A stretch of DNA of 64,000 nt from Odobenus rosmarus divergens (lineage: Eukaryota > Chordata > Mammalia > Carnivora > Odobenidae): the NCBI RefSeq assembly GCF_000321225.1, contig NW_004451410.1, positions 1,076,951 through 1,140,950 of the forward strand. Direction: 5' to 3'. The stretch's first letter is position 1; each line of letters opens with the position of its first letter. The notes beneath the pieces were generated by a model that saw nothing but the letters and a program-made list of their open reading frames with translations, searched no databases and was not told where the DNA came from. Both the position numbers and the translations under genes were made by a program. Below, in pieces: positions 44,650 to 56,812 of this stretch.

Positions 44650-45790
44650 CTTTTGAATTGGTGTTCCCATACAGGTAACGCATCATATCTCTCTGACTGA
44701 TTTTGTGACTCGTTTTTGGTTCTAATTTCCAAAAGTTCTATGATGTGTCTTCACATGTATTTCTTTGAGGTTATCTCCTTCTTGGTGTGTGGGTATCTTT
44801 CACCAAATCTGGGGGAGTGTTGAGGCAGGATTTATTTAAACATGTTTTCAGTTTTCTGTCTGTCTTCTCTCGTACTAGTGTTCCAATCCTTTGTTATTGT
44901 CCCACTGGCCCCTTAGGCTTCACTTCATTTTTTTTCCCCAGTCTATTTTCTCTCTCATTCAGTTGGGGAATTCTAGTGGTCTTTCCTCAAGGTCATGGGG
45001 TCTCTGCTCTGTCATCTCCACTTGATGAGTTTTAAAATGTTATATTGTATAATTCAGTTCTGTGAATCCCATTTGCTTCTTTTTTGTGACTTTAATTTTT
45101 TTGCTGGCTAGGGTTTACTAGTTTTCTGTTTGTTTCAGGGGAATTTGTAATTTAGGGTGAAAGCATTTTTATGATACCTGCTCTAAAATTCTTGCCAGAT
45201 TATTCTAACATCTGATTCATCTTCCTGTTGGCATAAGATAATTATCTTTTCTCATTCACATTGTGATTTTCCTAGTTCTTGGTATGACAAATGATTTTTA
45301 TAAACTGTATCCAGGACATTTTGTCTGTTATGTTAGGAGACTCTAGATTATGTTTAGAGTTTTTATTTTAGTAGGTAGTTACCCTGTTGTGGTTTAGCGT
45401 GGACCTTAGCATATTCTGTAGGCTATGATACCAGTGGTGGTTTAGTTCTGATGCTTTCGCAGTGTTATTTCCGTTTGCTTGGTTTTTCTGATGTTGCCTT
45501 AGCTCCCACTTAACTCTGCTCTGTCTGAGGGGCAGGGTGGGGTTCCCTGGCCATGTGGCTGCGTGTCTGTGCTGAGGTCCCCTACCTGTGCTTGTGTCCC
45601 CTGGGGGGTCTCTGGGAGGGGGAAGAGGGTCTTGGGCCCACAAGGCCAAACAGGCTTCCTGGACCAGGCTGCTGGTTGTGACAGGGACCTTTTTTCGAGT
45701 TGGGGCCTAGAGGACAAAGCATGGGCTACTTATTTTTGCAATCAGACATTTTTATTAAGGGTTTGATTGAATGTTGATTTATTTTGATGA
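44650..45790 (-). mobile_element. Old L1M-type sequence, 5'/ORF1 region, antisense
   Basis: The plus strand holds a T-rich block whose clearest part is about 45,270-45,345: 'ctagttcttggtatgacaaa', 'tgatttttataaactgtatc' and 'caggacattttgtctgttat', with 'gttaggagactctagattat'. I know this order as the complement of an old L1M 5' region. The upstream part with 'gttctatgatgtgtcttcac' fits less well, so the left boundary is uncertain. Confidence 0.55.
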
Positions 45791-46314
45791 GACACCATGT
45801 TTTTTTTAGATGTCCTCTTTTAGCCCTTGGTCTCTTTCACTGACTCCTCTTCCTTCTTCCACCCTTTACGTATCGTGACCACCAGTACACAGGCCCTCTT
45901 TCCCCTCGCCCGCACACTCTCACTGTGGGCCATTACCTACTAATTTCTACCACTGGAGCCGGCGTCTTCACAGCCACTGTTGACACCTTCCTCCAAACAC
46001 AAGAATGCACATGAGCACGCCGTTCTAGGGCAGAAGCTGTTTGCTCCCTACTCCCTTCCCCCCACCCCTTGCTATAACTCTACTCATCCTCCTGCTAGCT
46101 TCCTGTCTCCTTTGGGGCTGGCACTGCCCGAGGGCTGAAGCTACACACCTGCGCTTCATCTTCCAGGCCTTCACTGCTCTCGCACCACCTTTACCTGCTC
46201 ATGTCCAGTCTGCTCTGAGCTTCCCAAATCTGGCCTGTTGCCACCGCCTGAGCTCGGACCCTGACCTCCCTTGTCCCCCACCTTCTAGCTCTGTTGCATG
46301 GCACATACACATTC
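45791..46314. other. Unassigned C/T-rich sequence
   Basis: A pyrimidine-rich stretch with a 107-codon plus-strand frame (46041-46364). Parts such as 'catgtccagtctgctctgag' and 'cttcccaaatctggcctgtt' hint at an L2-like sense fragment but are not decisive. Confidence 0.35.
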
Positions 46315-46935
46315 ACAATTGCTATGTCTTCTTGGTAGGTCGACCCATTGTTTTTATGAAGTGAGCCTTTCAGTCCCTAGTGATTTAATTTGCTTTGAAG
46401 TCTACTTTATTGTTACCGATTCTGCTTTTTTTTTAAAGTAATGTTTGTGTAGCATATGTTTTATCCCTTTACTTTCAGCCTACATCTGTCAGTATATTTG
46501 AAATGAAACATATATGCTTCTTGTATACAGCATATGATGGGCTGTATTTTTTTTGTATCCTCTTTGACAATCTCTGTCTTTTAGTTGGTATATTAAACCA
46601 CTTAGACTTATTGTAATTATTGATATGTTAGGGCTTACATCAGCCATTTTAATTTTTTCTTATTGTTTGCTCTCCCTGCTTGTTGTTTCTCAGGGTTTTT
46701 TGTTTTTTTTTTTTCCCTGCATTTCTATGGTTTACTTGAACATTTTTTTAGAATTCAGTTTTGATTTTTGAGTATTTCACTTTCATATAGCATTTTTAGT
46801 GATGACTCTAGCTATTGAATTACATAAACATAACTTAGCACAATTAATTGGTGTCACCATTTTACCAGTTTGAGTGAAGTATAGAGACTTTGCCGCCCTT
46901 TACTATCCTTGGCCATCCCTCATTTGTAATATCCT
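46315..46935 (-). mobile_element. L1 LINE fragment, ORF2, antisense
   Basis: The complement of L1 ORF2: 'gctatgtcttcttggtaggt', 'ttgctttgaagtctacttta', 'atgttttatcccttttact-like' T-rich text, 'gacaatctctgtcttttagt' and 'gacttattgtaattattgat', in consensus order. An L1 piece of the same orientation at 1235-1690 comes from the neighbouring part of ORF2 but is a separate insertion, 45 kb away. Confidence 0.85.
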
Positions 46936-47242
46936 TGTGTCTAGTAACTACATACATTGAGAACCACAACAGACAATGTTATAAATTTTGCTACAGCCAT
47001 CAAATGACTGTATGACACAAGCATCACCAGCAGCAGGTTTTCTAAAGCCTACTGGATGGTTGTCGGTCAGTATTGACTCGTGGTGCCAGGCCAACACACA
47101 GTTCCATAAAAGCAAGTCTGTTGGAGGTGATTGAGACAAACATTGATAACTAAGTATCTTTTGTCCATCTTCAGTTTTATAATATTTGCTAGATATTCCT
47201 AGTATTGTAAAAGTTACAGTAGTATTTGAAACAAATACGATA
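46936..47242. other. Unassigned sequence between L1 and MLT1
   Basis: Nothing recognisable. It may be the diverged continuation of the L1 at 46,315-46,935. Confidence 0.4.
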
Positions 47243-47590
47243 TTCGTTTGCTAGAGCCACCATAACAAAGTACCAGAGATGGAGGGCTCAAACAACAGGA
47301 ATTCACTGCCTCACAGTCCTAGAGGCCGGGTGTCCATGATCCAGGTGCCGGCGGGGCCGTGCTCCTCTGAGTGGTGGGGGAGCAGCTGGTCCGTGTCTCG
47401 TTGCTAGTTTCAGGTGGCCCCTTGCTTGTGGCAGCAGAACTCCAGTCTTCCTGGACAGCCTTCCTGTGTGCGTGCCTCTGTCTAGGTTTCCCCTTTTTAT
47501 AAAGACACCAGTCATACTGACTTGAGGGCCCACCCTAATCTGGTATGACCGCAAATTAACTAGTTACATCCACACTGGCTCTATTTTCAA
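47243..47590 (-). mobile_element. MLT1-type LTR (ERVL-MaLR), antisense
   Basis: The plus strand is the complement of an MLT1 LTR: 'cgtttgctagagccaccata', 'acaaagtaccagagatggag', 'ctcaaacaacaggaattcac', 'gcctcacagtcctagaggcc', 'ataaagacaccagtcatact' and 'gagggcccaccctaatctgg'. The order is complete from the 3' end of the LTR to about two thirds of its length. No internal MaLR sequence adjoins it, so it is a solo LTR. It is long inactive. Confidence 0.88.
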
Positions 47591-50500
47591 TGGCAGTTGA
47601 ATTGATTTATCATAATATATATATAAGTACTCAGATTTATATTCTAATAGCTATTATGGAAAGATATTTATACTCCAAAAAAATGCACAAATACACAGTG
47701 CGGATTACACACCCTCACATCCTGTGTGTCCTGCGAAGTGAACGCTGGTCCTCTTGTACGAGCAGTTCACTTCACAGCTGCAATTCACGGACCCTTCACG
47801 TCTCGTTCTGTCATTCTTGAATCCCATCTTGTGGTAGGTATCAGGTCTCCACCCTTCCTCTTTGAAAAATCTTAATATCTCTATAAATCTTAATAATAGT
47901 TAAAACAGGAAAGATCTCCAGAATGGTGGAATTGTCATAGTTTAATTTACTATTCATTTAAAGATGGTTCTAATGACATCTCACCTTTTTTCCCTAAGTA
48001 TCAAATTACCTTAGGCAGCTTTACCTGATTATGTTAATATGAAACTGTCTTATGTGGAGTGGTTGGAATTTACAGAGGCTATGTTTATACCCTTCAGTAA
48101 CATTCATTATGACTTACAGAGTGAAAACTCCCAGTAGCAATGTAGATTTTTTTCTTTTGTTCTAAAACTTTTTAAATGCTCTACATGGAAGTTAGGGGGT
48201 TGTGGCATGAGGTGACACTAATGTAGGATTGCCATGGTGGTTTATGTAGTAGAAGTTTCTGATATTATCACTATGGCCTTAGAAACTCCCAACAAATACG
48301 CTATGTTACAGTACATCTAGTGAAATTTGGCACTTTCCAGAAGTCTTTCTTCTGCTCAGCTTCTACTTTGCTCTGTCTTTGGGAGGACAAGAATGAGAAA
48401 CAGTTTGAAATGAAAATATTAGTAAAATCTTAGATGATATCGATTTACTGATTTTTATGCACAATGTGTAGAACCGTTAGCAGATTCTGGGACTGTGCCA
48501 TTAATACACACTTAGGTTATGCAGGATTTTGTCTTAATATGCTCAGTCTTTATTTATATAAAGCATAATTCTGAATCCATTTGAGTAATGTACATTTAGC
48601 ATAAGCAGAGTTGTAGTCTGGCATTATTAAAATGCATAGAGTTGACATCCTGGGCTTCTGCTGAAATATGCTTTTAATTGAAGCAGAATTATGGCGATAT
48701 ATTATCCATGTAAGTCTGGTTATATCACAGTATTGGCTTGCACAGTAGCTCTTTGCTCCATGAGAACTGTATAGTAACCCATATGTTGTGGTTATGCATC
48801 TAAATATTCTATAGTGTGTAGATCTGAATTGCTTGATAGAGTGTTATCTAAGCATATGTTCTCTTGTGGAAGATGCATCTTATAGCCAAGTAGTTTTGAA
48901 AAGAATTTGTCAGTTATAATTATATTTACCAATGATTGAAGGTCATTCATAAAAACACACATAGCTTGTTTAATAGAAGCTCTACTTTGAGCTTTTGGAA
49001 TTAAAAAAAAAGGCAGGAAAAAGGGAAACATTCATGGATGGTACATTTTTTTACTTTTATAATTTTATTAAATTATAATTCACACTTTCCATGGTAAGTC
49101 TAAGGGAAAAATAGCTTATAGATACCACCATTTCTCTGCAGATTAAATTTCAGTGTTCTAAAGAGGAGCCTAAAATGATCAACATCAATGAGTTACACTA
49201 ATGAAGCCTTTATTTTTCTAATTTCAACCTGCAAAAGGAGGTCTTTGGGGCATGATAATGTGGTAACATATGGTATCTCTTTAATAAGTAATGCTCAGAG
49301 AAGAATTGGAGCCTGATACCAATGCATCTTACAGTTCTTGGTAACGTTTTCTTTTCTACTGTATGTTATTATAGCCAGTGTCCACACACACACATGAGCT
49401 TGATGGTGGTGATGGGGTGGTTTCCCCCTCATGCCCATGTATAGAGAAAGGGCTTCCTATTCAGCTAATTTAGGAGCTTTCTCTTTTTAATTACGTGCTT
49501 TCAATAACAACTAAATTTAAAAATATTACCCACATACACGCATAATCTGGTTTTGATCATTTCGGTTTGTGCTGCTTTTACAGAGGTAAATGCTGTACAG
49601 TTTTGCGTGTGTCAGGCGAGCCTGATGCAGGTAGAGTCTCACATTCTCATTCCAGATTGACTGACCCCACATGTCAGCAGCCGTCCTGCACTGCCATCAG
49701 GAGTAACCACAGTTTGAAACCATGAATCCCATGGTCGTTAACTGTTTCCTCATCAGTAGACTGTTGTCCTCTTTCTGTCGCATGAATTTCTTTTTGTTCA
49801 AAGGGATGAGTTTATCAGTGTCCCTATGCCCCTCTTCTGACTTCATCTTATTTTATTTATAGAGATAACGTTTGCTTTTATTAGGCTCCTTTGTTCTGCG
49901 TGGCAGGGATTTCTCTGTACACGTCCAGCCCTCCAGGTTGGTTACAGACCTGCAACCTGTAATTCAATAGAACGGTGCCCTGTTTACAAAGTCCCAGTTT
50001 CCTGGGCTGTCAGTTAGGGCAATCAGCACAAAGACCAAGCGCTTTTGGAACTAAATAAACAATGAGAAAAACATTCAGGGCTGCCAGTAACCCTTCACAG
50101 GTAATTTAACAGCCTTTGACTACAAGGCGTCAGTTGCTGTAGATGTCTGCCGAGTATGAAATCTGACATTCTGTCTTGCCATGTTCCGCCAGTAGCTCTC
50201 AGCGTAATCTCTTGCTGAGGTTCACTGGAGCCCCTTCAGAGCATTGTGCTTTCAGACCGAGCCTAAGTGGGCCTATTATGATAGACATCCACACCTGCAT
50301 TCTGTCACATGTGCGTGTCATGTAGGTTTCTGATATGGAGCATCAGATTTTCTAAAATTGGGGGATTAACTAAATTGAGAATTTTCCCCTGGTCTATGAG
50401 GAAAACATCTCTGCTGACAAGTTCAAGCCCTTTGAACTGTTCCAGAAATGCTAACATATAGGCTATTATACCTCCGAGGAGCAGTATGGCCTGGACAGGC

Positions 50501-51550
50501 AGAAAACACAAAGGCTAGCTATAGCCTATGGCACAGAATTTTAACCATTTAGACAATTAGTGTTTTTGTTTAAAGCCCTGTGTTTATGTCTTTGTAATTT
50601 AACTTGTTTGCTTTCTGATACATTTGATGGCTTTGCCAATGGTCTACTTGCAGTAGCTGTTTATGATTGTCTGTGTGTTTCAAAGCCAACAGAAGACATC
50701 TGTGAGTTAAAGTGAAGTGACTTGAATCCATGTGGATCAGTCAGAAGTCTCCTCTGGCTAATATCAGTAACCAAATGACAGTGCAGAGCATAAAGCCAGC
50801 CAGCAAACAACAGAGGCAACCCTGCCTGCGCGTGCTAAGCTGCCATCCCACACACCTTGCTCCCACGCACCTTGCTCACATGCTTGGAACATCTGCACAA
50901 GGAAGTGATGGTGCAAGCAGCTTACGTTCCTTGTGTTTCCTTTCCATACATTTCATGGGAACTTTCAGTAGGGCATCTCAAGCACATTTTCTAAGACGAG
51001 ATGGTTCATTTAAACTGCTTCCTGAATGTATATCTAAAGAGATATGAATAAAGAATAGGGGAAGTAAAAGATTTCTCTTTTAAATGTGTAATTGAGTGGA
51101 AAGTATAGAGCTTGAGTAGAAAACCCAAGTGTCTCCAGGATCCCGGCAGGCACAGTGGGTGATTGAAGTCAATGGGGAATGGTGTCTGTTGACTGACTCA
51201 CCTGACGCGCTCCAACAAGGGAGAGCATACACCATTGCTCTTTTCCATTCACACCAGTCTCGTACAGTAGAGTTTCACTTGGCCCTTTCTGAATACTCCT
51301 GAGTTTGGGAACCTTTTAAAATTTTTATTGGACATTTATTTGGATTTGGCTTTTTGGTGAATTTTCTCTCTATCCTTTCTTCATTTTCCCATTGGATTTT
51401 TTGTAATTTTCATGTAAATTTGCAACATTGGTATTATTATAAATGCTGACAGTCTAATTTTCAGATATGTAGTCAAGATTTCTCTCTTCTTCACTGACTG
51501 TGCTTAGGCATCTTTTGTACATCGTATTTTTCTTTATTACCAAATCAGGT
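47591..51550. other. Second repeat-poor, TAAT-rich stretch
   Basis: Over nearly 4 kb I recognise no transposon. Many TAAT/ATTA words occur (about 48,440-48,800 and 48,900-49,200), and mixed-composition islands at about 50,080-50,700 look like conserved non-coding DNA. A short (CA)n occurs at about 49,385. Minus-strand frames at 48792-49031 and 50305-50511 show no domain. No exon is convincing. Confidence 0.4.
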
Positions 51551-51559
51551 TGTATAACA

Positions 51560-52340
51560 TGAAGTCCTGAGAGGGGAGGTGGGCCATGAAAGCCTTCACA
51601 GATGTGGTAGTAACAAATTGAATGAGAAGTCAGTAAAAACAAGAGGTGCAAGAAGCACGTTGCATGGAAAAGCATGAGCAAAGACTTGGATCCCCTGCCT
51701 CACATGGGGGCCAGTGAGCAATGGTACAGAAGTAGAAATAGGGAGTAATTTGGATTTTGGAAGACCGGGGTTGCCATGTTAGTGTTTGGACCTCATCTTA
51801 GGGGCAGTAGGAAGCCACAGAATGTCTTGAAGAGTAGAGGAATAGCATATTTAGGTACATCTTTTGGAAAGATAATACTGGCCATGATTAAGAAAGATTC
51901 TGAAAGACAAAGGTGGAGGCAAGCTTGTGGTAGTGGAGAAGTGATGGGCATCAAAAACAGGGAGTAAATTTGTGAACTTTCTAGAGGCAGACTAGCAAGA
52001 GGCAGCAGAGTGAGCGTGGAGCTTGAGGAAGAAGGGTTGAGGATGACTTCCAGATGACACTGTAGTACCTGACTGGATAATAAGGCTGTTTAACAAAGAG
52101 AGACACGGGGAGTCTCAGATGGGGGGTGGGATGGTAGAATACAGTTTTTGTGGAAAGCATGGGGAGTTTGTGGAACCAACAGGACATGCAGATGGAGATA
52201 CGTAGTAGTCACCTGAGGACTAAAACTTGAAGTTAGAAGCTTGAGTGAAGGTGAAGACATCAGCTCCAGCACTATCGACACAGAGGTGGTAGTCAGGGTT
52301 GTGAAAGGGCGTAAAGGTACCAGGGAGAGGTGAAGTATGT
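51560..52340 (-). mobile_element. L2 LINE, antisense
   Basis: The plus strand follows the complement of a long L2 3' region: 'gtaggaagccacagaatgtc' (consensus gggaagccattgaagggt), 'ggaaagataatactggccat', 'gggttgaggatgacttccag' (consensus caaggatgactcccagg), 'gcatggggagtttgtggaac' and 'acaggacatgcagatggaga' (consensus gggacatccaggtggagat). The length and order make this one of the better L2 copies here. Minus-strand frames of up to 127 codons nearby are remnants or chance. Confidence 0.75.
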
Positions 52341-54668
52341 GGCTGCCAAAGGGACCAGCCTGACGGCCGTGTGATGGGAAAGACAAGGTAGAGGAAACGC
52401 GGATCAAACACAGAGAGACAACAGCGAGAAGCCTTCCAGTGAGCACCAACGCTGAGCCCTCTCTAAAGGCCACTTCACAGGAGGCCTCCAGGCAAGGCCA
52501 GGCTGCGAGGCTGAGAAGCTAACGGAGAAGAAGCTGGACTCACACCCCTTTCTTGCACACACTTCTGAGGGTATGTGCAGTAGCTGTGGATCTGTGGCCT
52601 CTATAAAATCGTCTGTTCCGCACAATACAGGCATTAAAAGGTATGACTATCAAAATGTAAAAGGGAGCTCCAAACTAGATTTGTAGAAGAGATCCATGAC
52701 AGAATTAACATTTGTAATGTAGGAAGAACTCACATGAATCTAAATGGAATGAGAACCCGGAGATATCAGAGGGTAAGTGGGAAAAGCTTTATGGAGAACC
52801 AAACTGCATCACAGAAAAATGGCCAATCTTAGTAGTAGAAAGAGAAATGTAAAATAAAATAATGACACTTTTATTTATGAAATCATCTATTCAAAGCAGT
52901 ACTTCAGTATCTGTGATCGCTTTTGCCAAGTTTTCTGAAAACTCTGGATATTGGTGAGGCCCCATAGAAAGTGCTAGTCCAGCTTAAATATTAACCCAGG
53001 GGTTCTTACTGTATTCTTTCAGTCATTTTTGCTCTAGCTCAAGGTATTAATTTAGCTAATCCTAGAGTATATGCCAGTCGATACCATGTGGAATCCCCAA
53101 GAAAAATATATAGTGGATATTATCTGTCATTGAAGTGACAAGTTTGAATAAAGGGCTGTGTTCTTCTGTACAACCTCTTCCACTGTTGAAAGAGTTTTTC
53201 TCTCTCCTGGAAAGAAAGATGAGTATCTTTCACACTAAAATTATATGAAAATTTCCTATAAATAAATTCTTTGTAAATGGTTGGGTAATATCTAATTTCA
53301 AAGTGGAAAACAAATTGTTCTTATATCAGTAACGCTTTTCCCACATCCTTTTTTTTTTCCCTTTAAAGAGTTGCTGCCCACAATTTTGATAGCTGAAGTT
53401 CTGATTCTCAGTATTTCTTCTCTTCAATTGAAGGAGGATAGTTTCCAACCTGAAAAGATTGATCTGCAAGCGTTGGTGACATTACAGTTCTTTTAGATAA
53501 GAGTATGTTGCTGAGAACTATTTTGAGACATTTATTTGCTAAGAAAATTCCATGTCAGATGAAGCCCAAGTGCTGCAGAAGACAGGGGGCCCCAGCACTG
53601 CCCTCGTTGGCTCTGCCCTGTGCCTGATGGGGAAGTGGGGCCAGGCGATCGTTGCCCACCTCTGATACCAGGATTCATATGGTAACAAGAGAGGACTGAG
53701 GAGGGCCCACAGGAGCCAATTCGACTCTAGTACCTAAGGAATGGTGGCACCCTGACTGATGTGTGCTCACATGTGTTTTTACTGACCATGGCCTTTCCCC
53801 CATCAGTGTGAATAGCAGTTCTCTGCAGAGGCTTGCAAGTGTCTTAGCAAGAGCAGCACACCTCGCCTGGTGCGGGGCTCAGAACAGGTACCCAATTCAG
53901 ACGTGCCCTCCTGCACTGGTGGGGGCAGGGGGGCTGTGGCGGGTGGGGCGCTGGATCCGCAGGTGTCCCTGTAGCTCTAGGCGGCTTGCCAATGCCATCT
54001 GTGGATCCTGGATGACTCCGTGGAAAGCTAATGTTCCAGATCCACGCGTGCCCCTTACCTGCTTATCACCCTGCTCTAGCCGCTGTGGGAAGTCAGGGGA
54101 AGCTCATGGTACCATTTTGACTTCCCAGAAGCTCCATCTCTGATGTCAGCCAAGGCTAGTAAGGGAGAATGCAGTGAAGTTTGCAGAGCAGTGCTAAGTC
54201 ATGGGCTAGGGACTTAAAGTGCTTCGAAGGGCGAGGTGACAGGGAGGGCTGCAAGAGTCCAGGGAGCTCCCTGAAGCCGATGGAGTGCTGCTGGCTGCAG
54301 AAGGAGGGATAGGATGTGGCCGGCCGGGGCGTGAGGGGTTGCAAGTGTGCCAGTCCTTGGGCATGGTCTCCGGGAAGACTCGTGAGTGGTTTCATTTCAA
54401 ATGTGGATTATTTTCCAGTTACAATTTTACTTTGCCTTAAGCTATAAAAACTATAAATGTATGCTGTAAATGTATTCTAAAATATATGCCACATAAAATC
54501 GAAACTGTTATCCAAATGCTGGTATGAGACTTGTAGGATTTAGTGGCTTTGTAACTGAGCTCTGAAATAGCACATTTTCCCATTTTCCACTCTTTCTGTT
54601 GGCTTAAAATGAGAATTCTGGATACAGCAAAATCGCTTTGAGTCTTTTTGATGGGCTTCTTCACAGGA
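52341..54668. other. Unassigned sequence
   Basis: No gene or further repeat is recognised. The part at 53,560-54,380 is GC-richer, with a G-rich tract at about 53,926-53,950 (four G runs, a potential quadruplex). The 126-codon frame at 53763-54143 has no domain likeness. Confidence 0.4.
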
Positions 54669-54759
54669 TTAATCTAAGAGAAAGATGAATATCTGGGCTT
54701 CATAGAGCGGCAGATTCAGCAACATGTCTCCGTTGTCGGAGGTGATCTCGGGGAGGACG
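54669..54759 (-). CDS. Candidate terminal exon, unknown gene (speculative)
   Basis: On the minus strand a pyrimidine-containing 'gtacatgttttcag' acceptor is followed by an open reading frame of about 29 codons reading VLPEITSDNGDMLLNLP and then LYEAQIFIFLLD before a TAA stop. The first 45 bases are GC- and CpG-rich in DNA that is otherwise AT-rich, which is what a coding exon looks like in such a setting. I do not recognise the protein. There is no clear AATAAA within several hundred bases downstream and no partner exon, so it may equally be a conserved non-coding block or chance. The upstream part of the same frame (to 54,929) is AT-rich and is best read as intron. Confidence 0.22.
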
Positions 54760-56585
54760 CTGAAAACATGTACAAATGTAGGGGATTTATTAACATTCTG
54801 TGAATTTTTTTTCTTCATAACTTTTCCATATTTTATATCTTTAAAGGTTTGGAAATTGCCTGTCTCTGTGAAAAGTGTTAAACTTTCCAAAAGGCATCCT
54901 ATTAAAGGCAATCTCACCTTAAAACCCATTATTAAAATACCTTAGCTTATAAAAAATGAAACACTCTACAGTCCCTTTCCCAAAGCACCACTGTTGAATC
55001 TTTGCTTTATATGAAATTAACCTATCTCCTTCTAAATAATTAAGAAAATCCAGTAATTATTGGAGGTGATTATAGAATAATTATCAAGTTAAATCATAAT
55101 GAGCATTTTCAGTCGAGAGCGTTGATTTGGACAAACTTGCGTTTGGTTCACCACACTCATTAGACATTAAAAGCTCAGACTTTGTCACCCGAGTCCCCTT
55201 GCTATTCATCTGTGATGCCGTTCACACTAATACTCCAGTGGCCAGTAATCAGTGTATTGCCTGTTAAGTGAAGAGATTTTCGTCACTGTCTGTATGAGCA
55301 CCACCTCTGTTTCCTCTCTTCATCACACAGCGGGTAGGTAGATAAAAATATTGTAGCATCTAACAAGCAGACATTGAAATTTTGTTCTAAAATGGCAAAT
55401 TAAATCTGTCTCTGGTGGTTCCAAATTATGTAAAATAAAAAAGAAACTTTTATCACTGATAGGTCTTGTCATTTCTTTTCAGTTGCTTTTTTAAAAAATT
55501 GATGAATTAGAACTTTTTTTTCTTCCAAAGAAACTCATCAACTCTGCTCATTGTTATTCCTGAAAGGCTTACTTCCCAGGTGTAAAGTTCTTTGGAATTT
55601 TTTTTTTTTTTTTTTTTACCTTTTATCATCCCTTAGTTTTCCTAATAATGCTGCCACTGTAATAGCTTTTTATGAACCGAGAACATGGTTTTTTCAAAAA
55701 CCGAGCCAGCCAGTTATGCCATGTGGATCACAGGGAGAAAAGTGTCACAAGAAACGCTTTGCTGTTGCGCTGATAGCCCCCTCCGATTTCACGACGCGCT
55801 TCCCACTGTTTGGTTTGTGGGTCGGTGTTGCGCTCTGGGTGGTAACTTGGCAGGCCTGTCACTCACTGTGCACTCCCGGATCTCCCTTCTCTCATCGCTC
55901 TCCTTTCCCCCGGGTGGGCGCAGGTCCGGGCAGGTGTGGTCAGACTCTGCCCAGCCCTGAGTGAGCCACATTGCCGCTCCCACCAGTGGTGGCTGAAGAA
56001 TCGGCAGTTCCCTTTGTAATTTCCCAAATGAAGTGGGAAGTGCTTGAAATCTCATGCTAACATTGAAAATAACAAAAGTGGTATCCCAGGAGCCTTTTCT
56101 GTTTTTTGGCTCAGTTCCTACATCAGAGGCCTAGCACCTAATGCATACTCCACACTGCTTTTTTGTGGATATTGCTATTTTTGAATGACTTAATCGGTCA
56201 GTCTTCCTTCAGGTAGTCCTGGAGAGGAGGACTTCAACACAGAAGAAATGTTTGCTGTGGTGGCCAAAGCTTAGCAAAGTAAAATGATTGTGTTTTGCAA
56301 GCATAGTAATTAGTAGGGAAAGGAACGAACATTCTGGGTTCGAATTTGGAAGCTCCATAAGCGACCCAGTGTTCCATGAGAATCCCATGTCTTCCTTGGC
56401 AGGCCAGCAGCTGAGAGGCACGTGGCCACAGAACAGAAGACAAGAAATCGGGGTTTCACGGTGGTAGCGTTTCCTGGTGGCGTGCTGTTGGTCTGACCCT
56501 GAGCAGTTCTACCTGCAGCTGCATGGGGGTTGTGGAGGGGAGGACAGAAACTGTCAGGCTGGGCTCCTCTGGCTTTCTTTTACAG
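54760..56585. other. Unassigned sequence with a weak CpG-rich block
   Basis: The part at 55,010-55,300 is TAAT-rich and of mixed composition. A T run of about 21 bases lies near 55,598. At 55,741-55,990 CpG is clearly enriched (by hand count about 14 in 240 bases), with GC above half. No exon is convincing. The 137-codon frame at 55551-55964 runs through the T tract and is not protein-like. Confidence 0.4.
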
Positions 56586-56589
56586 ATCT

Positions 56590-56812
56590 TTTTAAAATGA
56601 CACTGTTGTAACATTTGTTCCACACTTGGCATATAATAATGTATCATTTGATAACGTATCATAAACAACTTTGATAACAACCCTCTGAGATAGGTAAGTC
56701 CTACCTTGTTCTTACTTTATAGAAAATGAAATTGACTTTAGCAAACCCTAGTGATTTGTTCACATTTCCATGGCCAGTAGCTAACTGAACTAGAGCTGGA
56801 ACGTTATGTACT
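56590..56812 (-). mobile_element. MIR SINE, antisense
   Basis: The complement of MIR: 'gataacaaccctctgagata', 'ggtaagtcctaccttgttct', 'tactttatagaaaatgaaat' and 'gccagtagctaactgaacta', corresponding to the antisense consensus 'acaaccctatgaggtaggtactattattatccccattttatagatgaggaaa'. Confidence 0.8.

Noticed and set aside
46041..46364. 107-codon frame with a leader-like hydrophobic N-terminus
   Set aside because: Pyrimidine-rich DNA gives Leu/Pro/Ser-rich frames. There is no acceptor or donor, and its end runs into the L1 at 46,315.
55551..55964. 137-codon plus-strand frame starting with a Phe run
   Set aside because: The Phe run is a T homopolymer, and the rest lies in a CpG-rich block with no domain.
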